64,000 nt of DNA from Mucilaginibacter ginsenosidivorax (lineage in GTDB: Bacteria > Bacteroidota > Bacteroidia > Sphingobacteriales > Sphingobacteriaceae): NCBI RefSeq assembly GCF_007971525.1, contig NZ_CP042437.1:558001-622000 (forward strand), given 5' to 3'. Position 1 is the first letter of the stretch. Each line of letters begins with the position of its first letter. Shown here piece after piece: positions 1-10,000 of this stretch. The notes under the pieces were generated by a model that made no database searches, had not been told where the DNA came from, and saw only the letters and a list, made by a program, of their open reading frames with translations. The translations under genes were made by a program, and so were the position numbers.

Positions 1-300
1 CACATCTTTTTCAAACTTTAAAGGCGCACTTTTATAATTTTGATAACCTATCATGCTAACAGTTATCTTGTATTGTCCGGCTTTTACATTCTTAAAAACA
101 TAACCACCAATGGCATCGGCCACGCTGGTTTTTACCAGTGCCGAATCGGCAAGCTTGTATAAATAAACTGTAGCACCATCCAGCGGCCTGGCGTCGTTGC
201 TTTTAATTTTACCTGTTATCGTTATCAAATTCTGGGCATTAGCTAATGTTGGGGCAATAAAAAGCCAGGCGGCTAAAAAAGCAGCAATTTTTAGTTTCAT
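1..300 (-). CDS. TonB-dependent receptor-like outer-membrane protein, N-terminal part (partial)
   Basis: The reading frame starts at the ATG at 300-298 and runs off the left edge, giving 100 residues. Residues 1-22 form a signal peptide (MKLKIAAFLAAWLFIAPTLA, then NAQ). The rest looks like a carboxypeptidase-regulatory-like beta-sandwich: a GKIKSNDARPLDGATVYLY strand pattern, a central GGYVFKNVKAGQYKITVSM and the IGYQNY motif. This arrangement is typical of the N-terminal extension of Bacteroidota TonB-dependent receptors and the outer-membrane beta-barrel family. The plug and barrel would lie outside the window, so the full architecture is unseen. A secreted protein carrying only this domain is the alternative. 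The gene is on the same strand as the M56/BlaI pair upstream, 245 bp away, and I found no convincing promoter or terminator in that gap. Confidence 0.7.
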   Translation of the reverse strand, partial: MKLKIAAFLAAWLFIAPTLANAQNLITITGKIKSNDARPLDGATVYLYKLADSALVKTSVADAIGGYVFKNVKAGQYKITVSMIGYQNYKSAPLKFEKDV

Positions 301-545
301 ATTGATGTGTGTTAGGAGGTTTCTTTTAGGTCGATCTGTTATTTAATCTTAATATTTTTCAAATTTTGGGCATGGCAATTTCCGTTAGCCTGTTTAGGGT
401 TGGTTAAAATTCATGCAGTCAGGATAATTTAGTGTTAAGTCAACAGTACTAAGCGGTAAGTCTAAAGTTGATTTTTTTCTTCTTTGACTTGGAACTTAAG
501 ACTTTTGGCTAAAGGCTATCCGTCAATTTATCGATGACACAACAC

Positions 546-2270
546 TTATGGCTTGTCTGTTGTGGTTACTTTAGTATCGGTATCGTAATTATTAAACAAG
601 GTCCATTGATTTTTGCCTGTCGCGGGCACAAACTTTTTCTTGTATTTCTGAAAAACATCATCCGGCTGTTTTACCCCGTTAATGATCATTTCACTTTGAC
701 TAAGTTTAAAAGAAACCTTAGGTGCATCAGCATCAATCAACCCGTCTTTTTTCAATTCGGCAGTAACCACCTCTCCTATACTTGGTTCGGCTGGTGCATG
801 GTAAGGTTTATAGTCGGCTTTGTAAGCTGTTTTATACTCCTGTTTATTATAAGGCTTGTTGCCATAACCATAAGCGCTATTTGCCGGCTCAGTTGGTTTT
901 GCAGTTTGTGTTCTGCTTTGGTTGATAGAATCGTTTTTTGCCAATTCTTTTTGTTCATCAAGCTTCCCGCTTAGTGTTCCAAGGCGGCCATGCAATCTGC
1001 CTAATTTACCTTTTAGGGTATCCAATGGTTTTGCTTTAGCCGGTGTATCTGCCGAAGCCGGGGTAGCTGCACCTAACGATGCGGTAAGTGCTGTTTTTGC
1101 TTCTTTCTTTGCATCAGCCGGTTTTAAATCAGCTTGATTTGATAAGGTATCATCTATAGGAAACAGTTCTTTTTTAACAGAAACAGCCGCATGCGATACT
1201 GTTTTACCTGTATTAATCAACATTTTATCAATCCTTTTGGCATTGCTAAAAGCCATAGTGAGCAAACCGGCGCTTAATAATAACACGGCCAAAACAGATC
1301 GTTCGCGAATATTAAGGCTGTGGTTATTGCCCGATGCCATGCGTTTAACCCTGTTAATCAACTGATCGCGCTTGCCGGGAAAAGCCATGGCGTAGGCTGG
1401 TGCCGATAGCTTAAACTCCTGGCAGCTTACCAGGGCCCTGATGTAGTTTACCTTGCTGCTTGTTTCCAGTACGGCTATATCATCGCAGCAGTTTTCCCGC
1501 TCGGCACGGATCAGGGCCGACAGCCATAGTACAGCCGGGTTAAAAAAGAAAATGATCTCGACGAAGCTTTGTAACAGGTTTATCAAATAATCTCTCCGGC
1601 GGATATGCGCCAACTCATGTACCAGGATCGCTTCAACTTCGGCAGGAGGCAAGGCAGTTAGCATACCAACCGGGATAAGGATCAATGGTTTCAAATGGCC
1701 AATTACCATAGGCACTTTTGCTATGCCCGATTCGGCAATGCCTATCATTTGCTTTATTCCCAGTTTTTGCGACAATGAAGCGACGCGTTTTTTCCAATAG
1801 TCATCAACAGTAAAAACAGACCTACGTCGCAAGTGATGCAGCCCCTGTAGCCCGGCCAATAACTGGAGGCTGCGCGCAAAAACCACCAAAAACCATATTA
1901 AAGCTATCAGTTGGACATGGGTATTCACATAGCTTATCCCTCTATCAATTGCCGAACCTGGCGTAAACCCGGCAACACCCAAAACAGGCATTTGCGGCGT
2001 TTGATTATGCGAAATGTAACTGACCGACGATATTTTATCTACCGTTGTTTGGTTAATTTCCCAAATGAATGTACCTATGGCCGCTAAAGCAAATAAGATG
2101 AGCGCGCCTACCATTAACGTGTAGCGTTTTGCCGCAGCCTGCCTGCGGGTAAACACCAATATAAGGCTTGTAACTACAGCAAGGATAACACCCTGCCACA
2201 ACGAATGCAGCAGTGTATAGCTTAACGCTGCGGTGAAGCCCTGGGGCAGTAATTCATTCAGGTAAGTCAT
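546..2270 (-). CDS. M56 family (BlaR1-like) membrane metallopeptidase without a sensor domain
   Basis: This 574-residue polytopic protein has membrane helices near residues 15-40, 51-70, 121-140 and 311-330. It has the zinc-peptidase motif HELAH at 218-222, followed by RRRDY and the ERENCCDD segment at 257-264 that supplies further conserved acidic residues of family M56. In classical BlaR1/MecR1 the last helix is followed by a penicillin-binding sensor domain of about 240 residues. Here the C-terminus is Ala/Lys/Asp-rich, low in complexity (about 370-500), and shows no SxxK or KTG motif. It therefore probably does not sense beta-lactams as BlaR1 does. It lies 3 bp after the blaI-like gene, so the two are co-transcribed. 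By analogy with BlaR1 it would cleave the repressor, or trigger its cleavage, upon some envelope signal; the signal is unknown. Confidence 0.88.
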   Translation of the reverse strand: MTYLNELLPQGFTAALSYTLLHSLWQGVILAVVTSLILVFTRRQAAAKRYTLMVGALILFALAAIGTFIWEINQTTVDKISSVSYISHNQTPQMPVLGVAGFTPGSAIDRGISYVNTHVQLIALIWFLVVFARSLQLLAGLQGLHHLRRRSVFTVDDYWKKRVASLSQKLGIKQMIGIAESGIAKVPMVIGHLKPLILIPVGMLTALPPAEVEAILVHELAHIRRRDYLINLLQSFVEIIFFFNPAVLWLSALIRAERENCCDDIAVLETSSKVNYIRALVSCQEFKLSAPAYAMAFPGKRDQLINRVKRMASGNNHSLNIRERSVLAVLLLSAGLLTMAFSNAKRIDKMLINTGKTVSHAAVSVKKELFPIDDTLSNQADLKPADAKKEAKTALTASLGAATPASADTPAKAKPLDTLKGKLGRLHGRLGTLSGKLDEQKELAKNDSINQSRTQTAKPTEPANSAYGYGNKPYNKQEYKTAYKADYKPYHAPAEPSIGEVVTAELKKDGLIDADAPKVSFKLSQSEMIINGVKQPDDVFQKYKKKFVPATGKNQWTLFNNYDTDTKVTTTDKP

Positions 2271-2273
2271 GGT

Positions 2274-2663
2274 TTATTCCTCCAGTTTTCTTAAAATTTC
2301 TTTTATCTCCTGTAATTCCTGGTCGCTTGTTTTTTTGTTGCCCAGCAACTGCATCACCAGTTTACTTGCCGATCCTTTGTACATCGAATCGACAAACTTA
2401 TCCAGCAAATGCGATTTAGTTTTTTGCTCCTCTTCGGCCACACTGTAAATATGCTTCATCTGGCTTTCGTCCCGGTTAAGGATACCTTTATCGGCCATAA
2501 TCTGCATCAACTTTAAGGTGGTTGTGTAATTTACCTCTTTCTGCTTCAGCAACTCATCATTAACCGCACGAACGGTCGACGGGCCCTTTTCCCATAAAAC
2601 CTGTAATATTTCCAGTTCAGATTTTGTAGGTTCAAGCTGCTTGTTTTGTTGTGTTTCACTCAT
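2274..2663 (-). CDS. BlaI/MecI/CopY family transcriptional repressor
   Basis: This 129-residue protein is a winged-helix repressor of the penicillinase-repressor family. The N-terminal half carries the wHTH (LEPTKSELEILQVLWEKGP, then STVRAVNDEL, and the recognition helix region VNYTTTLKLMQIMADKGIL). The C-terminal half (about 75-129) is the helical dimerisation part. The length is normal for the family. It is the first gene of a two-gene operon with the M56 peptidase, and the spacer upstream carries a palindrome typical of an autoregulated operator. No beta-lactamase gene is visible nearby, so the regulon is not obvious from this window. Confidence 0.9.
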   Translation of the reverse strand: MSETQQNKQLEPTKSELEILQVLWEKGPSTVRAVNDELLKQKEVNYTTTLKLMQIMADKGILNRDESQMKHIYSVAEEEQKTKSHLLDKFVDSMYKGSASKLVMQLLGNKKTSDQELQEIKEILRKLEE

Positions 2664-2685
2664 AACAATTCAAAGGTAGGAATAT

Positions 2686-2729
2686 TTTCGTACGAAACAA
2701 ATTTTAGGTAATAATTTTTTCGTACCTTT
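2686..2729 (-). promoter_or_regulatory. Candidate BlaI operator pair upstream of the blaI-like gene
   Basis: A perfect 12-bp palindrome TTTCGTACGAAA lies at 2686-2697. A half-matching copy, TTTCGTACCTTT, lies at 2718-2729. Their starts are 32 bp apart, about three helical turns, as expected for two dimers binding the same DNA face. The sites sit 23-66 bp upstream of the start codon and flank a weak minus-strand promoter-like segment (AAAATTTG, one mismatch to TAnnTTTG). BlaI-family repressors bind short dyads of this kind and usually repress their own operon. The assignment to this repressor is an inference from position and symmetry. Confidence 0.6.
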
Positions 2730-3279
2730 TGAGAACGACGTATAAATATGCCAGGAAGGCTATGGAAATAAATCATAACTAAAGAAACGACAAACGTAGT
2801 TAAATATTTATTTGCGCGCTATTTATCGACAGGTTATCTATGACATGTTGTACTGTCGAGGTGCGTAGGCCCAGTCTCCATGAAGCTGTCGAAGAGCCGC
2901 GCGGAGAGGCCTTTGCCCGCGATGGTTCGACAGGTACCCCCATGACAAGTTGAAAAACGAAAGTCATCCCGAACTTGTTTCGGGATCCCACAGGACAGGT
3001 GACCCGCATGAAGTACACTTAGCATGTGGGGTGCCGAAACAAGTTCGGCATGACATTGGCGATTAAATCGTTGTCATTTCCCCTTCAGAGTTTCGTTCCG
3101 ACACCTTTTTTGGCCGGCAACGGGACAAACATTTGGGTATGATTAAGTTGTGTAAAACGCCAGGTTAGTGTTAACCATGATAAAATACAAACTACTTATT
3201 ATCAAATAATTATAAAAGTAAAATTCAAATTCTGTTAAGTTATGTTAACCCACTTTACATGGATCTCCCTGCCCCTAAA
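2730..3279. other. Gene-free spacer with a palindromic repeat
   Basis: About 550 bp separate the BlaI operator region from the end of the esterase gene. Short open frames on the minus strand at about 2800-3025 have no family resemblance and run through the repeat at 2964-3053, so I do not call them genes. The stretch 2840-2960 is GC-rich and has further short inverted segments around TCGACAG. The remainder (3110-3279) is AT-rich and shows nothing recognisable. Confidence 0.6.
2964..3053. repeat. Imperfect inverted repeat, 29-nt arms (intergenic palindrome type 1)
   Basis: The arms are 2964-2992 and 3025-3053. Both contain the core CCGAACTTGTTTCGG in opposite orientation and differ at only a few positions. 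The 32-nt loop has no coding potential. The element sits between two same-strand genes and would form a long stem in transcripts of either strand. It resembles the short palindromic REP-like families common in intergenic DNA of this group; copy number in the genome cannot be judged from one window. Confidence 0.75.
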
Positions 3280-5253
3280 CTACTTTTTATTTAAAGTAAC
3301 ACCCGGCCATTCATCAGTACGGAACGGCGATGCAGGCAAACCCGCTGCGTTGTATAAATTACATACCGGGTTAATTCCCCAGGCGTAACGCACCGCTACC
3401 GGGTTGGTAACCTGCGGACTGCTCACTACAACTTTATCGCCAACAATTGCGGCATCGGCCCAATAAAATTTCTGGTCGGCACCGGCTATGGCAAATCCTT
3501 TTAGTGGCTGGCCGTCGGTGGTTTTAAGGCCGTCTGCAAATTTAAAGGAAAGCGTTATTTTATCATTATTGACGGCATACTTTTGAAATATTGGCCCCGA
3601 GTAATCAACCTTTTCGCCATAGGTTTTAGCAAGGGCAGCCAGTGCCAGCCTACGCCCTACTTCCTGCTTGTTTTTTGGGTGGATATCATACCCGCCCAAA
3701 TCAATAGCAACGGCCATCCCTGTATTTGGCAGCGAGAGCGTTTTAAGTTGCGCTTCCCGCAATTCGGCCCAATCTGAAGCTGATGGCTGTGGTTCGGTGA
3801 TGTAGTAATTGGCCAGTTGTACAAAATAAAACGGGAAGTTACCCTCGCCCCACCTGGTACGCCAATCATTAATCATGGTGGGGAATAACTGACGGTATTG
3901 GTACGCCCTGCCCGAGTTTGATTCGCCCTGGTACCAGATTGCGCCTTTAATAGCGTACTGGATAAAAGGGTTAATCATCGCGTTGAACAAAACAGAAGGC
4001 CTGTTGGGGCTTTTAGGATCGGTTGGAAAAGGCGGCATGTTTTTAAGGTTCATACCTATACGATACTGCCAGGCATTGTTTAACGGAATTTGCTGGCCAT
4101 TATCATTAGCCAGGTATAGTAATTTGGCATCACTATAAAGGCCTCCATTGCCTGAGCCATCAAACACGCGGATGGTAATTATATTTTCTCCTGCCTTAAC
4201 CAGGTTACCGGGTATGGTATACATCCTTGGCGTATTGTAACCCGCAGTTTCGCCAACTTTTTCGCCGTTGAACCAGGTAATATCGGCATCATCTACCGCG
4301 CCCAAGCTTAATTTAACCGGCTTGCCCGCCCAATCATCCGGAACAACTATTTTTTTATGTAACCAGATAACGCCATCAAAATTTGGCAAGGTTTTCTCCA
4401 AAATAGCCGGCAAAACCATATCGTGCCATTTAGCAACATCCAGATCTGCAGCCAGCCAAACCGGCTTACCCTGGTTATATCCCGAATCCTTTTCGGCAAT
4501 AAGGTTTTGCCATTGCTGCGCCTTAAGCACGTAAGCTTTTTGGGCTTCTTCTTTATTCTCTGTTTCAACGGTGGTTACAGGTTCAACAAACTCAGGCATA
4601 GTTCGTAAAGCAGTGCCGCTTGTCCAGGCCTCGGCAATAGTTCCGCCCCATGAGGTGTGAATTAAACCTATGGGTATATTTGTTTTGCTATAAATTTCCC
4701 TTGCAAAAAAATAGGCAACCGACGAAAATTCGGCCACATTCTCGGGCGTGCAGGGCACCCACCCGCCTTTGGTTACTTTTGCATCGGCCAGGGGTACACT
4801 GCTGGTTATATGCTCAACCTGCAACAAGCGAATATTGGGGTAATTGGCCCCGGCTATTTCTTTTTCATAGTTATTTATCTTTCCCCAACCTGCAACAGGC
4901 ATTTCCATGTTCGACTGGCCCGAGCATAACCACACCTCACCTATCATTACGTTCTTCAACTCCAGCGCCTCTCCATCCGAAATGGTGATGGTAAAAGGCC
5001 CGCCATAAGATGGGGTTCCAACTTTTATTTTCCAGTTTCCGTCGGCATCTGCTATGGTACTGTATTTTTTGTCCGACCAGGTTGTTGTTATCACTACCTT
5101 TTTACCGGCTTCGGCTTTCCCCCAAATAGCAGCCTTGGTTTTTTGCTGCAAAACCATATTATCGCTAAAAACAGATGGCAGGCTTACTTTGGCGCTGCTT
5201 AACTGCGCAGTAACCAAAAATGAAAACACGGTTAACAATAACGATTTGAACAT
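3280..5253 (-). CDS. Sialate O-acetylesterase family secreted esterase
   Basis: This 657-residue exported enzyme has a signal peptide at 1-21. An N-terminal beta-sandwich (22-100) is followed by the SGNH-type nucleophile block LCSGQSNMEMP, with Ser114. A jelly-roll insertion (about 270-390) resembles the sugar-binding domain of beta-galactosidases (KLSLGAVDDADITWFNGEKV). Further blocks are IWYQGESNSGRAYQYR, typical of the family, and near the C-terminus GGYDIHPKNKQEVGRR, which should supply the Asp/His pair. Family members remove O-acetyl groups from sialic acid or from plant glycans such as xylan; the substrate here is unknown. It lies downstream of a SusC/SusD pair but beyond a terminator (5481-5514), so it may have its own promoter. 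A 7-bp stem (5433-5453) sits in its upstream spacer. Confidence 0.88.
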   Translation of the reverse strand: MFKSLLLTVFSFLVTAQLSSAKVSLPSVFSDNMVLQQKTKAAIWGKAEAGKKVVITTTWSDKKYSTIADADGNWKIKVGTPSYGGPFTITISDGEALELKNVMIGEVWLCSGQSNMEMPVAGWGKINNYEKEIAGANYPNIRLLQVEHITSSVPLADAKVTKGGWVPCTPENVAEFSSVAYFFAREIYSKTNIPIGLIHTSWGGTIAEAWTSGTALRTMPEFVEPVTTVETENKEEAQKAYVLKAQQWQNLIAEKDSGYNQGKPVWLAADLDVAKWHDMVLPAILEKTLPNFDGVIWLHKKIVVPDDWAGKPVKLSLGAVDDADITWFNGEKVGETAGYNTPRMYTIPGNLVKAGENIITIRVFDGSGNGGLYSDAKLLYLANDNGQQIPLNNAWQYRIGMNLKNMPPFPTDPKSPNRPSVLFNAMINPFIQYAIKGAIWYQGESNSGRAYQYRQLFPTMINDWRTRWGEGNFPFYFVQLANYYITEPQPSASDWAELREAQLKTLSLPNTGMAVAIDLGGYDIHPKNKQEVGRRLALAALAKTYGEKVDYSGPIFQKYAVNNDKITLSFKFADGLKTTDGQPLKGFAIAGADQKFYWADAAIVGDKVVVSSPQVTNPVAVRYAWGINPVCNLYNAAGLPASPFRTDEWPGVTLNKK

Positions 5254-5480
5254 AACTTAATTGATAGATGGTTTACTTTTCCTTGCGGATAAAAGTAGCA
5301 CCTTAATTCAAATTATTTATCAATCGTTAACTTTATTACAAAACAACCGATTGGGATCGTGAAACCAATTCAATCCACCGAAAATAACCATCTGAATTAC
5401 CCGCATAAAGCGTTTCAACCTGGCCGCGGTAAGGCCTGTAATTAAAACAGGCCAGTTTAACCAAACCCAAACCCGTTATT

Positions 5481-5514
5481 AAAATAAAAAGGAAGGGCAG
5501 CCAAACCCTTCCTT
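5481..5514 (-). terminator. Rho-independent terminator of SusCD locus 1
   Basis: A 9-bp perfect stem (5489-5497 with 5506-5514, AAGGAAGGG/CCCTTCCTT) with an 8-nt loop is followed on the minus strand by TTTATTTT (5481-5488). It lies 34 bp past the susD stop codon and separates the sigma/FecR/SusC/SusD genes from the esterase. Confidence 0.8.
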
Positions 5515-5547
5515 AAACCAATCTATCAATTTATTAACACGAATGCA

Positions 5548-7086
5548 TTATTTATCCCACCACATCCTCGTAAGGAAATCATCGGCTCCCTGCCGCGCTA
5601 TTGCAGCTGCGTAGGATGCGGCGTTAAGATTTTGCTCGGATATCGGGTACAACATCCTCCGGAATATTTTGCCGCCGGTGGCATTGCCTACATAATTATT
5701 AGGTACCAAAGCCGGATACCCGGTACGCCTGTAAGTAGCAAATACCTCCTGTGCATCCGGGAAAATTCCAATCCAAAACTGGGTATAAATCTGCGCCATT
5801 TTTTGATCAAGGGTACCTGCCGAATTAAACTTATGGTAATTGATATAGGTATTAATCTGGGCATCGCTTATAGCGCCCGCGCTGCCGCCGATAATAGCCC
5901 ACTGGCGCATAGATGCAGCGATACCACTCTCGTACAACGACGATGCAGTAGCAGCGCTATACCAACCTCTGGATGCTGCCTCTGCCAGCAAGAAATAGCT
6001 TTCGGCAGCGGTAAATACCAAACGCGGAGAGTTTAAAAGCAGGATAGTTTTAGGATTAGGTTCAGAGTAAGTTACAAAATCAGCAGGCTTTGCATTTAAC
6101 GAAGCCGACATACCTTTTTGTATTGATGAAGTAGTATCTGCAACGCCGCTATTGTAAACAATTGACACTACACCAAGGCGGGGATCTTTATTGGCTTTCA
6201 GATAGCTTATAAATGCATCCTGGTATTTACCGCCTTCTGTATTTGTACTGCCGTTTTGAGCGATATAATCACTGTTCCACAAATCATTTGCTAAGGGATT
6301 TTTGTTGATATCCTGGCCCGACCCAACATACGACACTTTGGCAATGTCGGCATCGTTTAATATCACACCGCCGGCAATGGCTTTTGTGGCCCATGACTGC
6401 GCCGAAGTTATATCAACCTTGGTCATGCGCATGGCACATCTTAACATTAACGAGTAGGCGAATTTTTTCCACTTGTCGGTACTTCCACCGTAAATAAGGT
6501 CGGCAGCGCCAAAAGTAGCCTTGCTGGCATCAAGCGACGTAGCGGCCTGGTCAAGTTCTTTTAGCATATCGGCATAAATATCTTTTTGCGCATCGTAGGC
6601 TGGCTTGTAAATTGAGCCGTTATAGCCTTGCGCTGCCTGAGAATATGGGATATCGCCATACAAGTCGGTAAGCCTGCTAAAACAATATACCCGCCAGATG
6701 CGTGCCTCGGCAACCAGGTTAACCTGCGATGCATCGGTACCAGCCGCTTTAATTACTTCAACCAGCTCATTTATCTCGTTAGGATAAGCGTTGGCGAACG
6801 CCGCAAACGACTGCTGGCTTTGAGCTAAAACGTATTTAGAGCCAAAACCTGCAACATCATTAAAGCTGGTGGTATACTGCATGGTACCCAGCAATAAATC
6901 GAGCATGCGGGCGGTGCCATCGTACTCGGCTTTGGTAAAAATGTATTGCGGAACAGCTTTTGACGATGCGTTGGGATTTACGTTTAGCGTATCGAAGTTT
7001 TTAGTACATGATTGTGTAGCTATAATGCCAAGCATCAACAGCAAACACGAAGTATATTTTGATATGTGTCTTTTCATCTTAATCAA
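5548..7086 (-). CDS. SusD/RagB-like outer-membrane lipoprotein, SusD-like_2 type
   Basis: This 512-residue protein has a lipoprotein signal peptide ending in ATQSC, so Cys27 would be lipidated (a start at Met4 is also possible). The CTKNFDTLNVNPN segment after the cysteine is typical of the SusD-like_2 group. The body is rich in helices with TPR-like character, and the C-terminus ends in the ADDFLTRMWWDK type of tail. SusD-like proteins form the lid over the SusC channel and bind the glycan or peptide at the cell surface. It follows susC by 9 bp and is closed by a terminator, so it is the last gene of the sigma/FecR/SusC/SusD unit. The ligand cannot be read from the sequence. Confidence 0.9.
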   Translation of the reverse strand: MIKMKRHISKYTSCLLLMLGIIATQSCTKNFDTLNVNPNASSKAVPQYIFTKAEYDGTARMLDLLLGTMQYTTSFNDVAGFGSKYVLAQSQQSFAAFANAYPNEINELVEVIKAAGTDASQVNLVAEARIWRVYCFSRLTDLYGDIPYSQAAQGYNGSIYKPAYDAQKDIYADMLKELDQAATSLDASKATFGAADLIYGGSTDKWKKFAYSLMLRCAMRMTKVDITSAQSWATKAIAGGVILNDADIAKVSYVGSGQDINKNPLANDLWNSDYIAQNGSTNTEGGKYQDAFISYLKANKDPRLGVVSIVYNSGVADTTSSIQKGMSASLNAKPADFVTYSEPNPKTILLLNSPRLVFTAAESYFLLAEAASRGWYSAATASSLYESGIAASMRQWAIIGGSAGAISDAQINTYINYHKFNSAGTLDQKMAQIYTQFWIGIFPDAQEVFATYRRTGYPALVPNNYVGNATGGKIFRRMLYPISEQNLNAASYAAAIARQGADDFLTRMWWDK

Positions 7087-7095
7087 CTTTAGATA

Positions 7096-10000
7096 TTAGA
7101 ATTTAACGGCCAGGTTTACACCAAGTGAGCGGGTACGCGGCAAACCAATGGATTCAAAACCCTGCGTATTGCTGTTGGTGAAGCTTTCCTCGGGATCAAA
7201 ATTCTTTGTCTTTTTGTAAAGCGTCCACAGGTTACGCGACACCAACGAAATACTTGCCGACTGAATATGAACCTTTTTAAGATCAAGGCCGGGCAAATTA
7301 TATGACAAAATAACCTGGCGAAGTTTTACAAAGCTTCCATCATGTGTAAACAGGTCTGAATAAATTTTATAGTTGTCGTAATATGTACGTAAGCCACTTA
7401 CCGGAACAGTGCGAGTATAAGCAGCTCCGGTTTGGTCTACACCGTTTAGCACTAAACCATTTTCACGACCGGGCAGCGTTGATTTCATTAAACCTAACCG
7501 GGTAGCATATACTTCCATTAATGAGAACACCTTATTACCAAACTTGCCATCAAGCAGGAAGTTCAATGAAAAGCGTTTGTACCTGAATTCGTTAGTTAAG
7601 CCCATGGTAAGCGGGGCAACGCTTTTGCCAAGCGGTTGGTATGATGATTGTACAGGCAAGCCGGTGGTTGAATTGAATACCACTTGCCCGCTGCTGTTTT
7701 TCACCATATGTGTGCCATATAAAGTACCGAATGACATTCCCTCGGTATTATTTAACAGCGCGTACCCATTTACCGATGTCGCCATTTGAATGGTTGAGAG
7801 GCCAGGGGCAAGTTTTACTACCTTATTGTCGTTATATGCAACATTATAGTTAACATTCCAGCTAAACTCTTTTGATTTTATTGGCGAACCGTTTAAAGCA
7901 ACCTCAATACCTTTGTTACGTACCTCGCCTACGTTGAGGATCACATTATTATAACCCGAAGTTGATGAGATAGCTGTATTTACGATATCATTTGTTGTTT
8001 TACGATCATATAAGGTAACATCAATACCTAAGCGATTTTGCAGCATCTGCAGTTCAAGACCGGCCTCGGTAGTTGTAGAGGTGTAGGGCTTGAGGGCGCT
8101 ATTGGTAATGTTATTGCTGGTAACATTTTGCAATGGCTGTCCTGCACTTGGAACATTGCTATAAGTAAGATTAATTACATAAGGATCAGGTGCACCACCA
8201 CCTACCTGCGCCCAGGAGGCTCTTAATTTGGCAAGGGTAAAAAACTGGGGCAGCGTAACAGCATCTGACAATATAAAGCTACCACCCACACTTGGATAAA
8301 AAATGCTGTTGTTTTTTGAGCTTAATGTCGAAAACCAATCCTTCCGGCCGGTGAACGATAAGAATACCAGGCTTTTGTAGTCGAAATCGGCCGAACCAAA
8401 TATCGAGTTGGTTACTATTTTGGCGTTATAAGGAGTAGTTGACGTTGTAGCAAGGTTAGTTGAACTGTAAAAATAAGGGATAACAAACTGCGAACCATTT
8501 ACGGTTTGCTGATTGGTGATGTTTTTACGGCTGTTTACGCCACCTAATACCGCGCCATTAAAATCGCTTACAATTTTTGTTTTGTACGATACAGTTACCA
8601 GTTCGTTGGTTTCAGAAACATCTGATTTTATAGCCTGGTATTGCCCGTTAGGAACGTACAATGTACCGGTAGGTAATATGTTTGAATAATTGTAATTAAA
8701 AAAGTCGCGACTTAGGGTGGCTTTAAAAATCAGGTTTGTTATCGGCGTGTACGATACTGATCCCTGGCCTATAAAGCGGTCTTTTACGTCATCTTCTTTA
8801 AATTTATTAATCACAAAGTAACCGTTTGAAGCGATGGCGGCATCATTCCACACCTGCTCATTACCATTGGCATCGTACCCGGGTTTAAGCCAGCGCACAT
8901 CAACGGTATTAGCAACCTCAAGTGGGGTCCAGTTAGGGTTGCCCAATGCATCGCCTGCGCCGGTGCGGTTGTGGCCCGTTTCGATGTTGTACTGCGCTAA
9001 TGCTTCAATAGATATTTTGCTGGTTAACTTACTGGTTAAAGCCAGGTTAAAGGTTTTACGATCATAGGTTGTACCTGGCAAAATACCCTTGCTATTCAGG
9101 TCGGCAGCCGAGAAACGATATGTGATGGCCTCATTTCCGCCCAAAAATGCAACGCTGTTGGTGTAGGTGCTTCCGGTTTGATAATAATTTTTAAGGTTAT
9201 TTTTTTGAGCCGTATAAGGGTGTGTTTTACCATCAACAGCAACATAATCTGTCGAACCGTCAATTTTTGCACCCCATGAACGCCTGCCGGTACCCTGGGC
9301 GGTGGCCAGCGTTGTCGGTTTTACGCCTCCGTCACCCTGTCCGTATTCATATTGATAATCAGGAAAAACTGCAACATTATCATAGGTAGCGGTTGAATTA
9401 TATTCAATTCCTACCCCTTTTTGAACCCTTCCTTTTTTGGTGGTAATCAATATAACACCGTTTGCGGCCCGCGAACCGTACAAAGCTGCTGCAGTACCTC
9501 CCTTTAACACACTGATAGATTCAATATCATCGGGATTTAAAGCAGCTATACCATCACCACGGTCAACGTTGTTGGTAATACCATTAACAGTTGGCGCACC
9601 ACCCGGTACACTATTATCAATAGGCATACCGTTTACCACGTACAGGGGTTGGTTATCGCCTGCAAGGCCACCATTACCACGTATAACTATACGGCTTGAA
9701 CCGCCGGGGCCTGTTGATAAACCAGCAGCATTTACGCCCGCAACCTTACCTGTTAAAGCATTGGCAACGTTATTTTCGCGGGCCTGGGTAAACTCGGTTC
9801 CTTTAACTTCGGTAACAGAGTAGCCTAATGATTTTCTTTGCTTACTGATACCGAGTGCAGTTACCACAACCTCGTTAAGGGTGCTGTTATTCTGTTTCAG
9901 TTTTATTTGAACAGGCAATGATAAATCGGTTACAGTAACTTCCTCTTTATTATAACCAATGTAAGCAACCAATAAGGTTAATGGTTTCCCGGTGAATTTA

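Noticed and set aside
534..974. Plus-strand open frame opposite the M56 peptidase gene, and many similar frames opposite other genes
   Set aside because: They lie wholly or mostly antisense to clear genes, have no family resemblance or signal sequence pattern, and follow from the codon bias of the real gene.
546..2663. A beta-lactam resistance regulatory operon
   Set aside because: The peptidase lacks the penicillin-binding sensor domain and no beta-lactamase gene is nearby, so the resistance label is not supported.
2800..3025. Two overlapping minus-strand frames of 63-72 codons
   Set aside because: They run through an intergenic palindromic repeat and show no protein-like pattern.
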